A stretch of DNA of 64,000 nt from Sandaracinaceae bacterium (GTDB lineage Bacteria > Myxococcota_A > Polyangia > Polyangiales > Sandaracinaceae), in the NCBI GenBank assembly GCA_019637095.1, contig JAHBWG010000003.1, forward strand, positions 1-64,000, in the 5' to 3' direction. The first letter of the stretch is position 1, and the number at the start of each line of letters is the position of its first letter. A model generated the notes under the pieces. That model was not told the DNA's origin, did no database searches, and worked only from the letters and a program-made list of their open reading frames with translations. This document shows positions 43,917 to 53,126 of this stretch, one piece after another. The position numbers and the translations under genes were made by a program.

Positions 43917-44959
43917 GGGTGCTGCACGTCACGCGGGACCTCCCGCCGCGCGTCAACGGCGGGATCTCGGTCGCCGTCGGCGCGGTGGTCGGCGCGCAGC
44001 TCGCGGCCGGGCTCGAGGTCCTCGTGCTCTCGTTCGACGCGTGGCGCCCGCGCGGCGGGCCGCGCGCCGCGCCGCTGCCCGAGACGGCGGGCGTCGCCCG
44101 GGCGCGCGCCCCCGAGGACCTGCCGGCCGCGCTCGCGCGCGCGCGCGCTTTCTTGCCCGACGTCGTCCACGTCCACGACGCGGCGCTCGCGGCGATGGTC
44201 TGCGAGCTCACGGCGCCGCGCGTCCTGACGCTCCACGTCGATCACGAGGCGCAGCGTCGCTTGCGCAACGCGGACGCGCCGAGCCGCGGCGAGCTCGCCC
44301 AGCGCGCGGCCATGGAGGCCGCCGCCGCGGTGATCGTGCCCTCTGCCGCGACGGGGCGCGACGGCGCGCACGTCGTCCCGTTCGGCGTCGAGCTCCCCGC
44401 CGAGCGCGCGCACGGGGACGACCTGCTCTACGTCGGCCGCTTCGCCGACGTGAAGGGCACCGCCGAGCTGTTCGAGGCCGCGCGCCGGATCGACGCGCCG
44501 ATCGTCGTCGCCGGCGGGCTCCCCGACAGCCCGCGCGCGGAGCGCCGCTGGCGCGCGCGCGCGCCCGCGAACGTGCGCTTCGACGGCTGGCTCGACCGTG
44601 ACGCCCTCGCCGCCCGCTACCGGCGCGCCGCGGTGCTGATCGCGCCGAGCTGGACGGAGACGTTCGGGCTCGCCGTCGCCGAGGCGATGAGCTTCGGCGT
44701 CCCCGTCGTCGCCGCGGCGGCGGGCGCGCTCGTCGAGCGCGTCGAGCACGAGAGGAGCGGTCTGCTCGTCTCGCCGCGCGATCCGATCGCGCTCGCCGCC
44801 GCGGTCGAGCGCCTGCGCGCCGACCCCGCCCTGCGCGCGCAGCTCACGCGCGCGGCGCGCTGCCGCCGCCAACGCTGGAGCTGGGCCGCGCACGAGGCCG
44901 CGACCCGCGCCGTCTACCACGCCGCGCTCGCGCGCCGCGCGCCGCGCCCGCCTCGATGA
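43913..44959 (+). CDS. Glycosyltransferase family 4
   Basis: A 348-residue GT-B retaining glycosyltransferase. The N-terminal domain begins VLHVTRDLPPRVNGGISVAVG. The C-terminal donor domain has YVGRFADVKGTAELFEA, the E-x7-E motif in ETFGLAVAEAMSFGVPVVA, and a final helical segment. The acceptor is unknown. It is coupled to the PIG-L deacetylase (ATGA overlap). The combination recalls the BshA/BshB step of bacillithiol synthesis and similar glycan routes, but no BshC-type gene is nearby. Confidence 0.9.
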   Translation: MRVLHVTRDLPPRVNGGISVAVGAVVGAQLAAGLEVLVLSFDAWRPRGGPRAAPLPETAGVARARAPEDLPAALARARAFLPDVVHVHDAALAAMVCELTAPRVLTLHVDHEAQRRLRNADAPSRGELAQRAAMEAAAAVIVPSAATGRDGAHVVPFGVELPAERAHGDDLLYVGRFADVKGTAELFEAARRIDAPIVVAGGLPDSPRAERRWRARAPANVRFDGWLDRDALAARYRRAAVLIAPSWTETFGLAVAEAMSFGVPVVAAAAGALVERVEHERSGLLVSPRDPIALAAAVERLRADPALRAQLTRAARCRRQRWSWAAHEAATRAVYHAALARRAPRPPR

Positions 44960-45017
44960 GCGGGCTCGACGAGCGCTCGTGCGCTCATGTATCCATGACG
45001 TGTTCGACGCACGGCCC

Positions 45018-45974
45018 ATGAGGTATCGACGACCGCTGCTGTGCCTGGTGCTCGCCGCGTGCGGGCCCGCGCAGACCGCGGAGCCCGCGCAGACCGAGCG
45101 CGAGCCCGCGTCGAGACCGCCCGCCCGCGACGAGGCCACGTCCGCGCCGCCGGGGGCGCCTCCACGGCCGGATGCCGCGCCGCCCGATGGGCTCTACGCC
45201 GCCGCGCTGCAGCCCCAGGCGACGAGCGACGCTCTCCGCGTCGTGAACGGCTCCCACGATCGCGCGTACGCGGTGGTCGGCGAGCGCCTCGAGCCCCCCG
45301 TGCAGCCCGTGGGCGCCGCGAACGACGAGAACACCACCTACGAGCTCGTGGCCGCGCTCGCGGCCGGCGCGTGCAGCTCGGTCGTCCTCGTGATCGGCGG
45401 GCTGGTGCGCGCGCCGTCCTCGAGCATCGGCGATCCCACCGGCTGCGAAGCGCACTTCTCGCTCGACGCCGCCGACGCCGACCGCGCCGCGACGCTCTTC
45501 GGCGTCGCGCGCGTCGACCGCGTCGAGCTCGGCCGGGACCTCCGCGGGACCCTCTCGATGTCGCAGACGTCGTTCCTCCCGAGCGAGCGGGTCGTCGCAC
45601 AGCTCGTGATCGAGAACCCCGAGGCCGGCGCCCCGGTGCAGGTCCACGTGATCGAGGATCCGCGCCTGCAGTGGAACGTCCGGCTCACGGGCACGCGCGA
45701 CGACCGCGCGCGGGTGCCGGAGCGCACCGACCTGCCCATCGGGCTCAGCGTGTTCGGGGGTACCGCGTGGCGAACCCTCGACGCGGGCCGCGCCGTGACC
45801 CAGCCCATCTGGATCGGTGCGCAGCTCGACCTCTCGACGCCCGGCCGATACCTGATCGGCGTCGCCGTCGACGTCGAGCTCGCCCCCGCCGGGATCGGCC
45901 CCGACCAGGACGAGGCGCGCTTTCGCCGCTGGACGCAGACGTTCCACGGGAGCGTGAGCTTCGAGGTCCTGTGA
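45018..45974 (+). CDS. Putative lipoprotein of unknown function
   Basis: A 318-residue predicted lipoprotein (lipobox LVLAAC, Cys about 15). A Pro/Ala/Glu-rich linker runs to about 60, then a beta-rich globular domain with SDALRVVNGSHDRAYAVVG, a Cys pair (AGACSSVV, PTGCEAHF) and TSFLPSERVVAQLVIENPE. I do not recognise the family. The ATG at 45018 was preferred over an in-frame start 39 bases upstream because it begins the signal peptide. Confidence 0.72.
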   Translation: MRYRRPLLCLVLAACGPAQTAEPAQTEREPASRPPARDEATSAPPGAPPRPDAAPPDGLYAAALQPQATSDALRVVNGSHDRAYAVVGERLEPPVQPVGAANDENTTYELVAALAAGACSSVVLVIGGLVRAPSSSIGDPTGCEAHFSLDAADADRAATLFGVARVDRVELGRDLRGTLSMSQTSFLPSERVVAQLVIENPEAGAPVQVHVIEDPRLQWNVRLTGTRDDRARVPERTDLPIGLSVFGGTAWRTLDAGRAVTQPIWIGAQLDLSTPGRYLIGVAVDVELAPAGIGPDQDEARFRRWTQTFHGSVSFEVL

Positions 45975-46417
45975 GCCGCCCGACGCATCGACGGTCTCTG
46001 ATCAGACTCGCGGCTCGCTCAGGCCGCAGCGATCAGCAGCTGCGCGACCGCCAGGCAGTGCCTGCACCATCTCGAAGGCGCGCAGCGGATCGGATCCGCA
46101 GAGCTTCAGGATGCGCTCGGCCTCGCTCGCTCGATCCATCATGGGGATGCGGTCGTCCGACCTCGCGAAGACGTACCCCGAAGCGGCCGGGGACACAACC
46201 GGCCCGAGGTCGTCGCGCTCGCGCGGCGCGCGCGGCGAGAGACCGCGGCCGCGTCAGGCAGATGCGCTACGTCGCCCGCTCGGCCACGAGAGGTCGTGGA
46301 GGGAGCGTGCGTGCATGCGGGGTTCGACCAAAGTAGCTGCGCGCCGGCAACGACCGTGGTATCCATCGTCGCGCCGACGCCATCGAGACGTTCGATGAAC
46401 GGTAGAGGGGGGCTCAC
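45975..46417. other. 443-base gap without a convincing gene
   Basis: No convincing coding sequence. A 64-codon minus-strand frame (46002-46196, starting GTG) has somewhat protein-like content (ILKLCGSDPLRAFEMVQALPG) but no ribosome-binding site or recognisable relatives. The sequence near the right end carries a GAGGGGGG ribosome-binding site for the next gene (before 46418). The rest is probably promoter and decayed sequence. Confidence 0.5.
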
Positions 46418-47347
46418 ATGAGGAAGCGCTGGCTCGGTTTGATCGCGTGCGCCATCGCCGCCTGTGGCGGAGACACACGCAGCGGTGACGCGGGACCTAC
46501 CGGCGTAGATGCCGGCGAGGCGACAACGGATGGCGGTGTCACCTCGGCCGACGCGTCGATCGGGAGCGACGCCGGACCCAGCCCATCGCCTCGACGGGTA
46601 CCGGACGTCCCGCTGATGAACGTGGGGAACGCACGATGGGACGTCATCTCCTTCGTCGCGCTCAACATCGCCGTCGACGGGACGCTGACGGAAGTGTTCG
46701 TCGTGGTCCGGAACGACGGCCCGGTGGATCACCTGTGCAGCCCGAGCGCCGAGATGGCCGTGATGGGTGAGGGCGACAGGAACCTCGGCACGTTCTATCT
46801 CTCGTTCGACGGGCAGGTGCAAGATGTCTTGGGGATCGCGCTCACCTGCATCCCTCCCGGCCAGATCGGGATCGGGTACGGCAACACGAGCGGCGCGGTC
46901 GCGGTCGGCTCGGCCACCGAGATCCGCTACGTGTTCAATGGCGACGCGTACAGCAGCGCGCGGCCATGGGCGGACGTGCGCAACGAAGGCAGCGCGGTCG
47001 TCGACCCGTTCGGCGGCGGGTCGTTCTGGGCGCTGCGAGGTGCGCTCCGGCACGTCTCGGGCAACGCGATCCGCAACCCCGAGGTGACGGTGTTGCCGAT
47101 GGTCGACGGCCTCCCGATCGCGAGGCTGCAGAGCATCGAGCTCGTGACCGTGCGGCCGGGGGACTCGCTCGCCTACACCACGACCTCGACCGAGACGCGG
47201 TTCGTCGAGTACCTCGCCGCCATCGACTACCGGGCTCCTCCCTCGGTCGTGCTCGACACGCCCGAGCTCCGCGCCGCCGTGGCGTCGCGCGACCGGCGCG
47301 CCGCCATCCGCGACGCGAACGCGGCGCGCCGGGGGACGCGCCTGTGA
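46418..47347 (+). CDS. Putative lipoprotein with DAG linker
   Basis: A 309-residue predicted lipoprotein (lipobox AIAAC, Cys about 16). The Gly/Asp/Ala linker (GDAGPTGVDAGEATTDGG, ADASIGSDAG) runs to about 56. The mature domain begins VPDVPLMNVGNARWDV and contains FVVVRNDGPVDHLCSPSAEM, a Cys pair and PGDSLAYTTTSTE. The family is not recognised; the fold may be an immunoglobulin-like beta-sandwich. It overlaps the downstream membrane protein gene (GTGA). Confidence 0.72.
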   Translation: MRKRWLGLIACAIAACGGDTRSGDAGPTGVDAGEATTDGGVTSADASIGSDAGPSPSPRRVPDVPLMNVGNARWDVISFVALNIAVDGTLTEVFVVVRNDGPVDHLCSPSAEMAVMGEGDRNLGTFYLSFDGQVQDVLGIALTCIPPGQIGIGYGNTSGAVAVGSATEIRYVFNGDAYSSARPWADVRNEGSAVVDPFGGGSFWALRGALRHVSGNAIRNPEVTVLPMVDGLPIARLQSIELVTVRPGDSLAYTTTSTETRFVEYLAAIDYRAPPSVVLDTPELRAAVASRDRRAAIRDANAARRGTRL

Positions 47348-48111
47348 GCGAGGCGCTGATGCTCGCCGCGGGGGGGCTCATGGTCGTCGGGCTCGTCGTC
47401 GCGGGGGTCGGCGCGTCCGTGGCATGGCGGAGCTTCGCGAAGGCCCGCGACGTCGGCCGGCACGTCCCTCGCGCGCCCGTCACACCGCTCGCGGCGGCGC
47501 GGCCAGGCGAGCGCATCCACGCCCTGGGTGAGGTCACGAGCCAGGACGTCCTGTCGAGCCCGACCGGCGCACCACCGGCCGCGTACTTCGCCGTCGACCT
47601 CGACCGCATCGCCGTCGGCAACCCCTCGCTGCGTCGATTCCGCGTGGGGACCGAGCTCTGGATGCGCGACGCCTCGGGAGCCACGAGCCTCGTGCAGATG
47701 GAGCACGCCGAGGTGCTCGACCGCGCCGCCGTCGAGTGGGTCTGGCTCCCCGTCGAGACGCCGCCCCGGCCGGTTCAGCCGTTCCTCGCCGCGCACCAGA
47801 TCGTGATCCCGCGCCCGATCCGCGGGGTCGGCGTCGACGTCCGCTACCGCGAGCGCGCCCTCCGGCGCGGCGATCCGATGCGCGTGTCGGGGTTGGTCCT
47901 CGCGGTCGACCGCGACGAGAGCGGCGCGCCGCGCGTCGTGCTCGGCACGGATCGGCGAGTGCCACTCCACGTGAGCAACGCGACGGACGCGGACCTCGCG
48001 GCGCTCCAGGGCCGCCACCGCAGGTGGATCGCGTTCGGCGTCGCGCTCACCGCGCTCGGGCTCGTCATGACGGTGACCGGCATCGCCCTCGGCAGCGCGC
48101 TGTCGCGGTGA
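47344..48111 (+). CDS. GIDE/BAM-like two-helix membrane protein
   Basis: A 255-residue protein with one N-terminal helix (about 5-28) and one near the C-terminus (about 228-252). Between them is a beta-rich domain with ALGEVTSQDVLSSPTGAPPAAYF, PIRGVGVDVRYRERALRRGD and MRVSGLVLAVDRDES. This two-anchor layout matches the GIDE (BAM) domain of mitochondrial MUL1-type proteins and their bacterial relatives, but no RING finger is present. The GTG start overlaps the lipoprotein stop by four bases. Confidence 0.6.
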   Translation: MSEALMLAAGGLMVVGLVVAGVGASVAWRSFAKARDVGRHVPRAPVTPLAAARPGERIHALGEVTSQDVLSSPTGAPPAAYFAVDLDRIAVGNPSLRRFRVGTELWMRDASGATSLVQMEHAEVLDRAAVEWVWLPVETPPRPVQPFLAAHQIVIPRPIRGVGVDVRYRERALRRGDPMRVSGLVLAVDRDESGAPRVVLGTDRRVPLHVSNATDADLAALQGRHRRWIAFGVALTALGLVMTVTGIALGSALSR

Positions 48112-48121
48112 GGCGCGGGGC

Positions 48122-49249
48122 TCACCGCGCGGCGAAGATGCGCAGGAGGTAGCGCTCGCGATCGTCCTCGCGCGCGAAGAGCGCGACGGGGCCGGCGGCG
48201 CAGACCGCGCCGTGGCTCACGTGCCGGTCCGTCGCGAGCGCGGCGCCGCTCGACGTGTCGACGCGCGCCGCGTAGCCGAACGCGAGCCGCACGAGCTGCA
48301 CGTCGACGCACCGCGCGCCGAGCGCGGGCGGGTGGATCACCGCGAGCGTGCGCCGCGCGGCGCCGTTCACGTAGCCGACGGCCGGGTGGTCGCGGCTCGG
48401 CGCGAGCGACAGCCCCACGCCGAGGGTGGCCAGGGGGCTCACGCCGCCCGGCGGCGCGAACGGACGCCACGCGGGCGGCGCGTCCGCACCGAGCGGGTCC
48501 CAGCGCGGCGTGATCGGCGTCCCGCGGCGGTTGTCGGCGAGGCGGTGCAGCTCCGCGTAGGTCGCCGGCTGCTCGGGCACGAGGCGCGCGCGGTAGTCGG
48601 CGATCTCGATCGCAGGGCCGAGCGGCGCGCGCCCCGCCGCGAGGCGATCCGCGTGGCGGAGCATGAACGCCGTCGAGACGCTGCGCGCGCCGGCCGCGGT
48701 CGGCACGACCCGCTCGAGCGCGTCGAACAGCGCGGGCGGCCGGCCCCGGTGCACGCGGTGGTACGCGGTCGCGGCGTCCGACTGCCACGCGCTCGAGCGC
48801 GAGCTCAGCTCGACGCGCGCGCGCAGGTTCGCGTCGCGCTCCGCGCACCAGGCGACGTGGCTCGCGACGGCGCCCGCGTTCGGCGCCCGGGCGAGGATCT
48901 CTCCGTCGGCGCCCTCGATCGTGGCGGCGGTGACGACGCACGTGCCGGAGGCGGCGGCGACGACCGCGACGCACTCCCCCGCCGCGGCGGGCACGTCGAA
49001 CGCCGGCAGCGCGCACCGGTCGAGCTCGACGGACGCGCCCTCACCCTCGGGGGCGAGCCCGACCGCGGCGGCGGCGGCGCTCTCGCGGGCGAACGCGGCG
49101 CGCGCGAGCGCGTCGTCGATGGGGGCGACGCCCACGAACATCGTGGTGGCGAGGCTGACGGCGCAGCTCGCGAGCGGCGCGAGCACGAGCGCGCCCACCA
49201 CACAGCCGATGCGCGGCCGGCGGCCGCGGAGCGAGGACGACGACGCCAC
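48122..49249 (-). CDS. Putative exported protein of unknown function
   Basis: A 375-residue protein with an N-terminal hydrophobic segment preceded by basic residues (GRRPRIGCVVGALVLAPLASCAVSLA), either a signal anchor or a lipoprotein signal with SC near 29. The rest has several paired cysteines (LDRCALPAF, GECVAVVAAASGTCVV, ARCVDVQLV) and WDPLGADAPPAWRPF. I do not recognise the family. The GTG at 49249 is the longest sensible start. Confidence 0.6.
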   Translation of the reverse strand: MASSSSLRGRRPRIGCVVGALVLAPLASCAVSLATTMFVGVAPIDDALARAAFARESAAAAAVGLAPEGEGASVELDRCALPAFDVPAAAGECVAVVAAASGTCVVTAATIEGADGEILARAPNAGAVASHVAWCAERDANLRARVELSSRSSAWQSDAATAYHRVHRGRPPALFDALERVVPTAAGARSVSTAFMLRHADRLAAGRAPLGPAIEIADYRARLVPEQPATYAELHRLADNRRGTPITPRWDPLGADAPPAWRPFAPPGGVSPLATLGVGLSLAPSRDHPAVGYVNGAARRTLAVIHPPALGARCVDVQLVRLAFGYAARVDTSSGAALATDRHVSHGAVCAAGPVALFAREDDRERYLLRIFAAR

Positions 49250-49369
49250 GTCGAGCGCATCCTACGACGGGCCCGACCCGCGCGCGCAGAGGAACCGCTC
49301 GGCGAGGTGCGGGTCGCGCGCATCGCGCAGCGATCCGAGCCCGCGCCGAGGTATCGTTCGGCCCTGGCG

Positions 49370-50485
49370 ATGCGCTCGCTCCCTCTCGCCTCCTCGCTCC
49401 TGACCGGCCTCGTCGCGCTGCTGCTCGTCGCGCTCGCGCCGAGCGCCGTGGGCGCGCAGACCGGCGGGAGCTTCGGCTCGTCCGACTTCGGCTCGAGCGG
49501 CTCCTCGGGAGGCGGCGGCGGGTGGAGCTCGAGCGACTGGGGGAGCTCGGGATCGAGCTCGAGCGAGTCGGGCGGCTCGAGCGCGCCCGCGCTGCCGCCC
49601 TCGGCCGCCACCTTCCAGGTCCCCCGCGCCTCGCTCGGCACCGCGGTGGTCGGCGAGATCGAGCGCGCGTCCGACGAGGAGTGGGCGGCGCGCAACGCCT
49701 CGGGCGACCGCAGCTTCTGGCTCTTCTGCGGCCTGTGCCCGCTCTCGTTCCTCGGGCTGTTCGGCGTCGCCTGGGCGACGGGGACGACGGAGGCCGACCG
49801 GCGCGCGCGCGCGGTCGCGAGCCGGCGGCGGGGGCCGTGCGAGCTCCGCCGCGTGTCGATCGCGTTCGACTGGAGCGTGCGCGCGCGCCTACAGGCCGCG
49901 CTCGATCGCATGGCCAACGAGCTGCCACTCGAGGGCGCCGCGGGGCGGCGCGCCGCGCTCGGCGTCGTCGCCCGCGAGCTCGACGCCGCGCTCGACGGCG
50001 CGCGCTACGCGGCGTTCCAGTCCCTCCGCCTCGAGCGCGCGACGCTGGAGGACGCCTTCCGCCGCGCCGCGCTCGACCTGCGCGCGCGCTACACGCAGGA
50101 GACGGCGGGCGCGCGCGCGCACGGCCCGGCGCCGGAGCTCGCGGCGCGCCGCGAGGCCGGCGAGGGGCTCGTCGTCGTCAGCGTGCTCTGCGCGGCGGGC
50201 GGCCACTTCATGGACTTCCCGACCACGCTCGACCGCGCCGCGCTCGCGAACGCGGTCGCGACGCTCGCAGACGCCGACCCGCCGACGCTCTTCGCGCTCG
50301 AGGTGATCTGGTCGCCCTCGGTCGAGCAGGACCGCATGAGCTCGCTCGAGCTCGAGGCGCGCTACCCCGAGCTCTTGCCGCTCGACGACGTGCCGCGCCT
50401 GGGCCGCGTGGCCTGCGACTACTGCCGCGCCCCCTACCCCGCCGAGCTCGCGCGCTGCCCCGCGTGCGGCGCGCCACGCGCGTGA
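49370..50485 (+). CDS. DUF1517-like membrane protein with C-terminal zinc ribbon
   Basis: A 371-residue protein: signal peptide ending ...SAVGAQT, a Gly/Ser-rich segment ([16 protein letters not shown]), a membrane helix (about 118-137; [20 protein letters not shown]), then a cytosolic domain ([38 protein letters not shown]) resembling DUF1517. It ends in [19 protein letters not shown], two CxxC pairs fit for zinc. DUF1517 function is unknown. The ATG follows a weakly spaced ribosome-binding site. Confidence 0.72.
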   Translation: MRSLPLASSLLTGLVALLLVALAPSAVGAQTGGSFGSSDFGSSGSSGGGGGWSSSDWGSSGSSSSESGGSSAPALPPSAATFQVPRASLGTAVVGEIERASDEEWAARNASGDRSFWLFCGLCPLSFLGLFGVAWATGTTEADRRARAVASRRRGPCELRRVSIAFDWSVRARLQAALDRMANELPLEGAAGRRAALGVVARELDAALDGARYAAFQSLRLERATLEDAFRRAALDLRARYTQETAGARAHGPAPELAARREAGEGLVVVSVLCAAGGHFMDFPTTLDRAALANAVATLADADPPTLFALEVIWSPSVEQDRMSSLELEARYPELLPLDDVPRLGRVACDYCRAPYPAELARCPACGAPRA

Positions 50486-50543
50486 GCGCCGATCGCGTGC
50501 GACCCGCGGGCACGGGCGCGGTCCTGGTGCTATGCGGCGGCCC

Positions 50544-51848
50544 ATGATCCCGCGCTACACCCCCGCCGAGGTCGGGGCGCTGTGGAGCCCGGCGGCGCGC
50601 TACCGCACGTGGCTCGAGGTGGAGCTCGCCGCGTGCGAGGCGATGGAGGCGACCGGCGCGGTGCCCGCGGGCACCGCCGCGTCGATCCGCCCGATCGCCG
50701 ACCGGCTCGATCCGGACCGCATCGACGCGATCGAGCGCGAGACGCGCCACGACGTCATCGCGTTCCTCACCCACGTCGAGGAGCTCGCGGGCCCGCCCGC
50801 GCGCTGGCTGCACCTCGGGATGACCAGCTCGGACGTGCTCGACACGGGGCTCGCGATCTCGCTCCGTGGCGCCGCCGACGCGATCCTCGCGCGCGCCGAC
50901 GCGCTGCTCGCCGCGTTCCGGGCGCGCATCGAGGAGCACCGCCACACCCCGATGATCGGGCGCTCGCACGGGATCCACGCCGAGCCGATCACGTTCGGGG
51001 TCGCGCTCGCGGGGCACTTCGCGGAGATCGCGCGGGCGCGTCGCCGCGTGGCGAGCGCGCGCCACGAGATCGCGGTCGGCAAGATCGCGGGCGCGGTCGG
51101 GACCTACGCGCACCTCGACCCGGCCGTCGAGGCGGCCGCGCTCGCGAAGCTCGGGCTGCGCCCCGAGACGGTGGCGACGCAGATCGTCCCGCGCGACCGG
51201 CACGCCGCGTTCGTCACCGCGTGCGCGTCGGTCGCCGGCGCGATCGAGCGCTTCGCGACGAACGTGCGGCACTGGCAGCGCACCGAGGTGCTGGAAGCCG
51301 AGGAGGCGTTCGCGAAGGGCCAGAAGGGCTCGAGCGCGATGCCGCACAAGCGCAACCCGATCCTGAGCGAGAACCTCTGCGGGCTCGCCCGCGTGGTGCG
51401 CGCGCAGGTCGTGCCGGCGCTCGAGAACGTGGCGCTCTGGCACGAGCGCGACATCAGCCACTCGTCGGTCGAGCGGATGATGATGCCCGACGTGACGGCG
51501 ACGACCGCGTTCATGCTCGAGCGCTGCCGCACCCTGATCGAGGGGCTCGTCGTCTACCCGCAGAACCTGGGCCACAACCTCGCGCGCGCGCGCGGCCTCT
51601 GGGCGAGCGAGGGCGTGCTGCTCGCGCTGGTCCGCGCCGGCAAGCCGCGGCAAGAGGCGTACGTCTGGGTGCAGCGCAACGCGATGCGCGCGTTCCACGG
51701 CGAGGGAGACTTCCTCGAGCTGCTCCTCGCGGACACGGAGATCCGCGCGCTCGTCGGCGAGGACGCGATCCGCGCCGAGCTCGACCTCGACCGCGCGCTC
51801 GCCAAGTGCGGCGCCATCATCGACCGCGCGCTGGGAGAGACGCCGTGA
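50544..51848 (+). CDS. purB: Adenylosuccinate lyase
   Basis: A 434-residue fumarase-superfamily lyase acting twice in purine synthesis: SAICAR to AICAR, and adenylosuccinate to AMP. The family signature [11 protein letters not shown] (about 264-274), [12 protein letters not shown] and [11 protein letters not shown] are complete. The ATG giving MIPRYTP matches known PurB N-termini, so I preferred it to an ATG 12 bases upstream. It is coupled to purC by a GTGA overlap. Confidence 0.95.
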   Translation: MIPRYTPAEVGALWSPAARYRTWLEVELAACEAMEATGAVPAGTAASIRPIADRLDPDRIDAIERETRHDVIAFLTHVEELAGPPARWLHLGMTSSDVLDTGLAISLRGAADAILARADALLAAFRARIEEHRHTPMIGRSHGIHAEPITFGVALAGHFAEIARARRRVASARHEIAVGKIAGAVGTYAHLDPAVEAAALAKLGLRPETVATQIVPRDRHAAFVTACASVAGAIERFATNVRHWQRTEVLEAEEAFAKGQKGSSAMPHKRNPILSENLCGLARVVRAQVVPALENVALWHERDISHSSVERMMMPDVTATTAFMLERCRTLIEGLVVYPQNLGHNLARARGLWASEGVLLALVRAGKPRQEAYVWVQRNAMRAFHGEGDFLELLLADTEIRALVGEDAIRAELDLDRALAKCGAIIDRALGETP

Positions 51849-52813
51849 GCGTGGAGCTCGCCACCCTGCGCGAGGGCCTCGCGTACACGCTCGATCGCAC
51901 CGACCTGCCGCTCGGGCGCAAGGTCGAAGGCAAGGTCCGCGACAGCTACCTCCCCGGCGACGGAACGCGCGTGCTCGTCACGACCGACCGCATCAGCGCG
52001 TTCGACCGCGTGCTCGGCACGCTGCCGTTCAAGGGCCAGGTGCTCAACCAGCTCAGCGCGTGGTGGTTCGAGACGACGCGCGAGGTCGCGCCCAACCACC
52101 TGATCGACGTGCCGGACCCGTGCGTGACGCGCGCCCGCGAGTGCACGCCGCTCCCCGTCGAGTGGGTGATGCGCGCGTACGTCACCGGCGTGACGTCGAC
52201 GAGCATCTGGGCGCACTACGCCAAGGGCGCGCGCGAGTTCTGCGGCCACCGCCTGCCCGACGGAATGAAGAAGAACGAGCCGCTGCCCGAGGCGATCCTC
52301 ACGCCGAGCACGAAGGCGCACGAGGGCGCGCACGACGAGAGCGTGAGCCGCGAGACGCTCCTCGAGCGCGGGGTGATCGACGAGGCGACCTTCGAGGCGG
52401 CGAGCGCGATCGCGCACGCGCTCTTCGCGAAGGGGCGCGCGGTCTGCGCGTCGCGCGGCCTGATCCTCGTCGACACCAAGTACGAGCTCGGCCGCGCCGC
52501 GGACGGCTCCATCGTCGTCATCGACGAGATCCACACGCCGGACAGCTCGCGCTACTGGCTCGCCGACAGCTACGAGGGGCGCCTGTCGCGCGGCGAGGAG
52601 CCCGAGAGCTTCGACAAGGAGTACGTCCGGCGCTGGCTCGCCGCGACCGGCTTCACCGGCGACGGCCCGATCCCCCCGATCCCGGACGACGTCCGCGTCG
52701 AGGCGTCGCGCCGCTACATCGAGGCATGCGACGCCATCCGCGGCGTCGCGTTCGAGCCCAACCTCGAGCCCCCGCTCGCGCGCATCGCGCACAACCTCGG
52801 AGTCGCAGCATGA
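51845..52813 (+). CDS. purC: SAICAR synthetase
   Basis: A 322-residue ATP-dependent ligase joining CAIR and aspartate. Markers: [43 protein letters not shown] (the SAICAR signature) and [11 protein letters not shown]. It is longer than short bacterial PurC (about 240) and matches the long form seen in yeast and some bacteria. Starts four bases inside purB and ends inside the purS start. Confidence 0.95.
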   Translation: MSVELATLREGLAYTLDRTDLPLGRKVEGKVRDSYLPGDGTRVLVTTDRISAFDRVLGTLPFKGQVLNQLSAWWFETTREVAPNHLIDVPDPCVTRARECTPLPVEWVMRAYVTGVTSTSIWAHYAKGAREFCGHRLPDGMKKNEPLPEAILTPSTKAHEGAHDESVSRETLLERGVIDEATFEAASAIAHALFAKGRAVCASRGLILVDTKYELGRAADGSIVVIDEIHTPDSSRYWLADSYEGRLSRGEEPESFDKEYVRRWLAATGFTGDGPIPPIPDDVRVEASRRYIEACDAIRGVAFEPNLEPPLARIAHNLGVAA

Positions 52814-53049
52814 AGGCCCAGATCCACGTCACGCTCAAGCGCGAGGTCCTCGATCCCCAGGGCGACGCGGTCCGCCGCGCGCTCGGCACGCTCGGGCTCG
52901 GCGAGGTGAAGGACGTCCGCGTCGGCAAGCTCATCGAGATCGAGCTCGCGACGGACGACCGCGCCGAGGCCGAGGCGCAGCTCACGCGCATGTGCGAGAA
53001 GCTCCTCGCCAACCCGGTGATGGAAGACTTCCGCGTCGAGCTGCCGTGA
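52810..53049 (+). CDS. purS: FGAM synthase subunit PurS
   Basis: A 79-residue small subunit of the three-part FGAM synthase. The pattern [25 protein letters not shown] and EVKDVRVGKLIEIEL is typical. The ATG overlaps the purC stop (ATGA). PurQ and PurL, its partners, are not in the next positions; an acyl-CoA ligase follows after 77 bases. Confidence 0.93.
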   Translation: MKAQIHVTLKREVLDPQGDAVRRALGTLGLGEVKDVRVGKLIEIELATDDRAEAEAQLTRMCEKLLANPVMEDFRVELP

Positions 53050-53126
53050 GCGGGCCGGCGTGGTCTTGAACCCGGAGGCACCTCCGGGATAGATCGGCGA
53101 TCCACCGCATCGCCGAAGGAGAGACC

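Noticed and set aside
43230-44959. Bacillithiol pathway (BshA/BshB) assignment
   Set aside because: The families fit, but the GT4 N-terminus differs from the usual BshA pattern as I recall it and no BshC gene is adjacent; kept as a general PIG-L/GT4 pair.
46002-46196. 64-codon minus-strand frame
   Set aside because: GTG start without a ribosome-binding site, a stop 54 bases upstream, and no recognisable family; too weak to call a gene.
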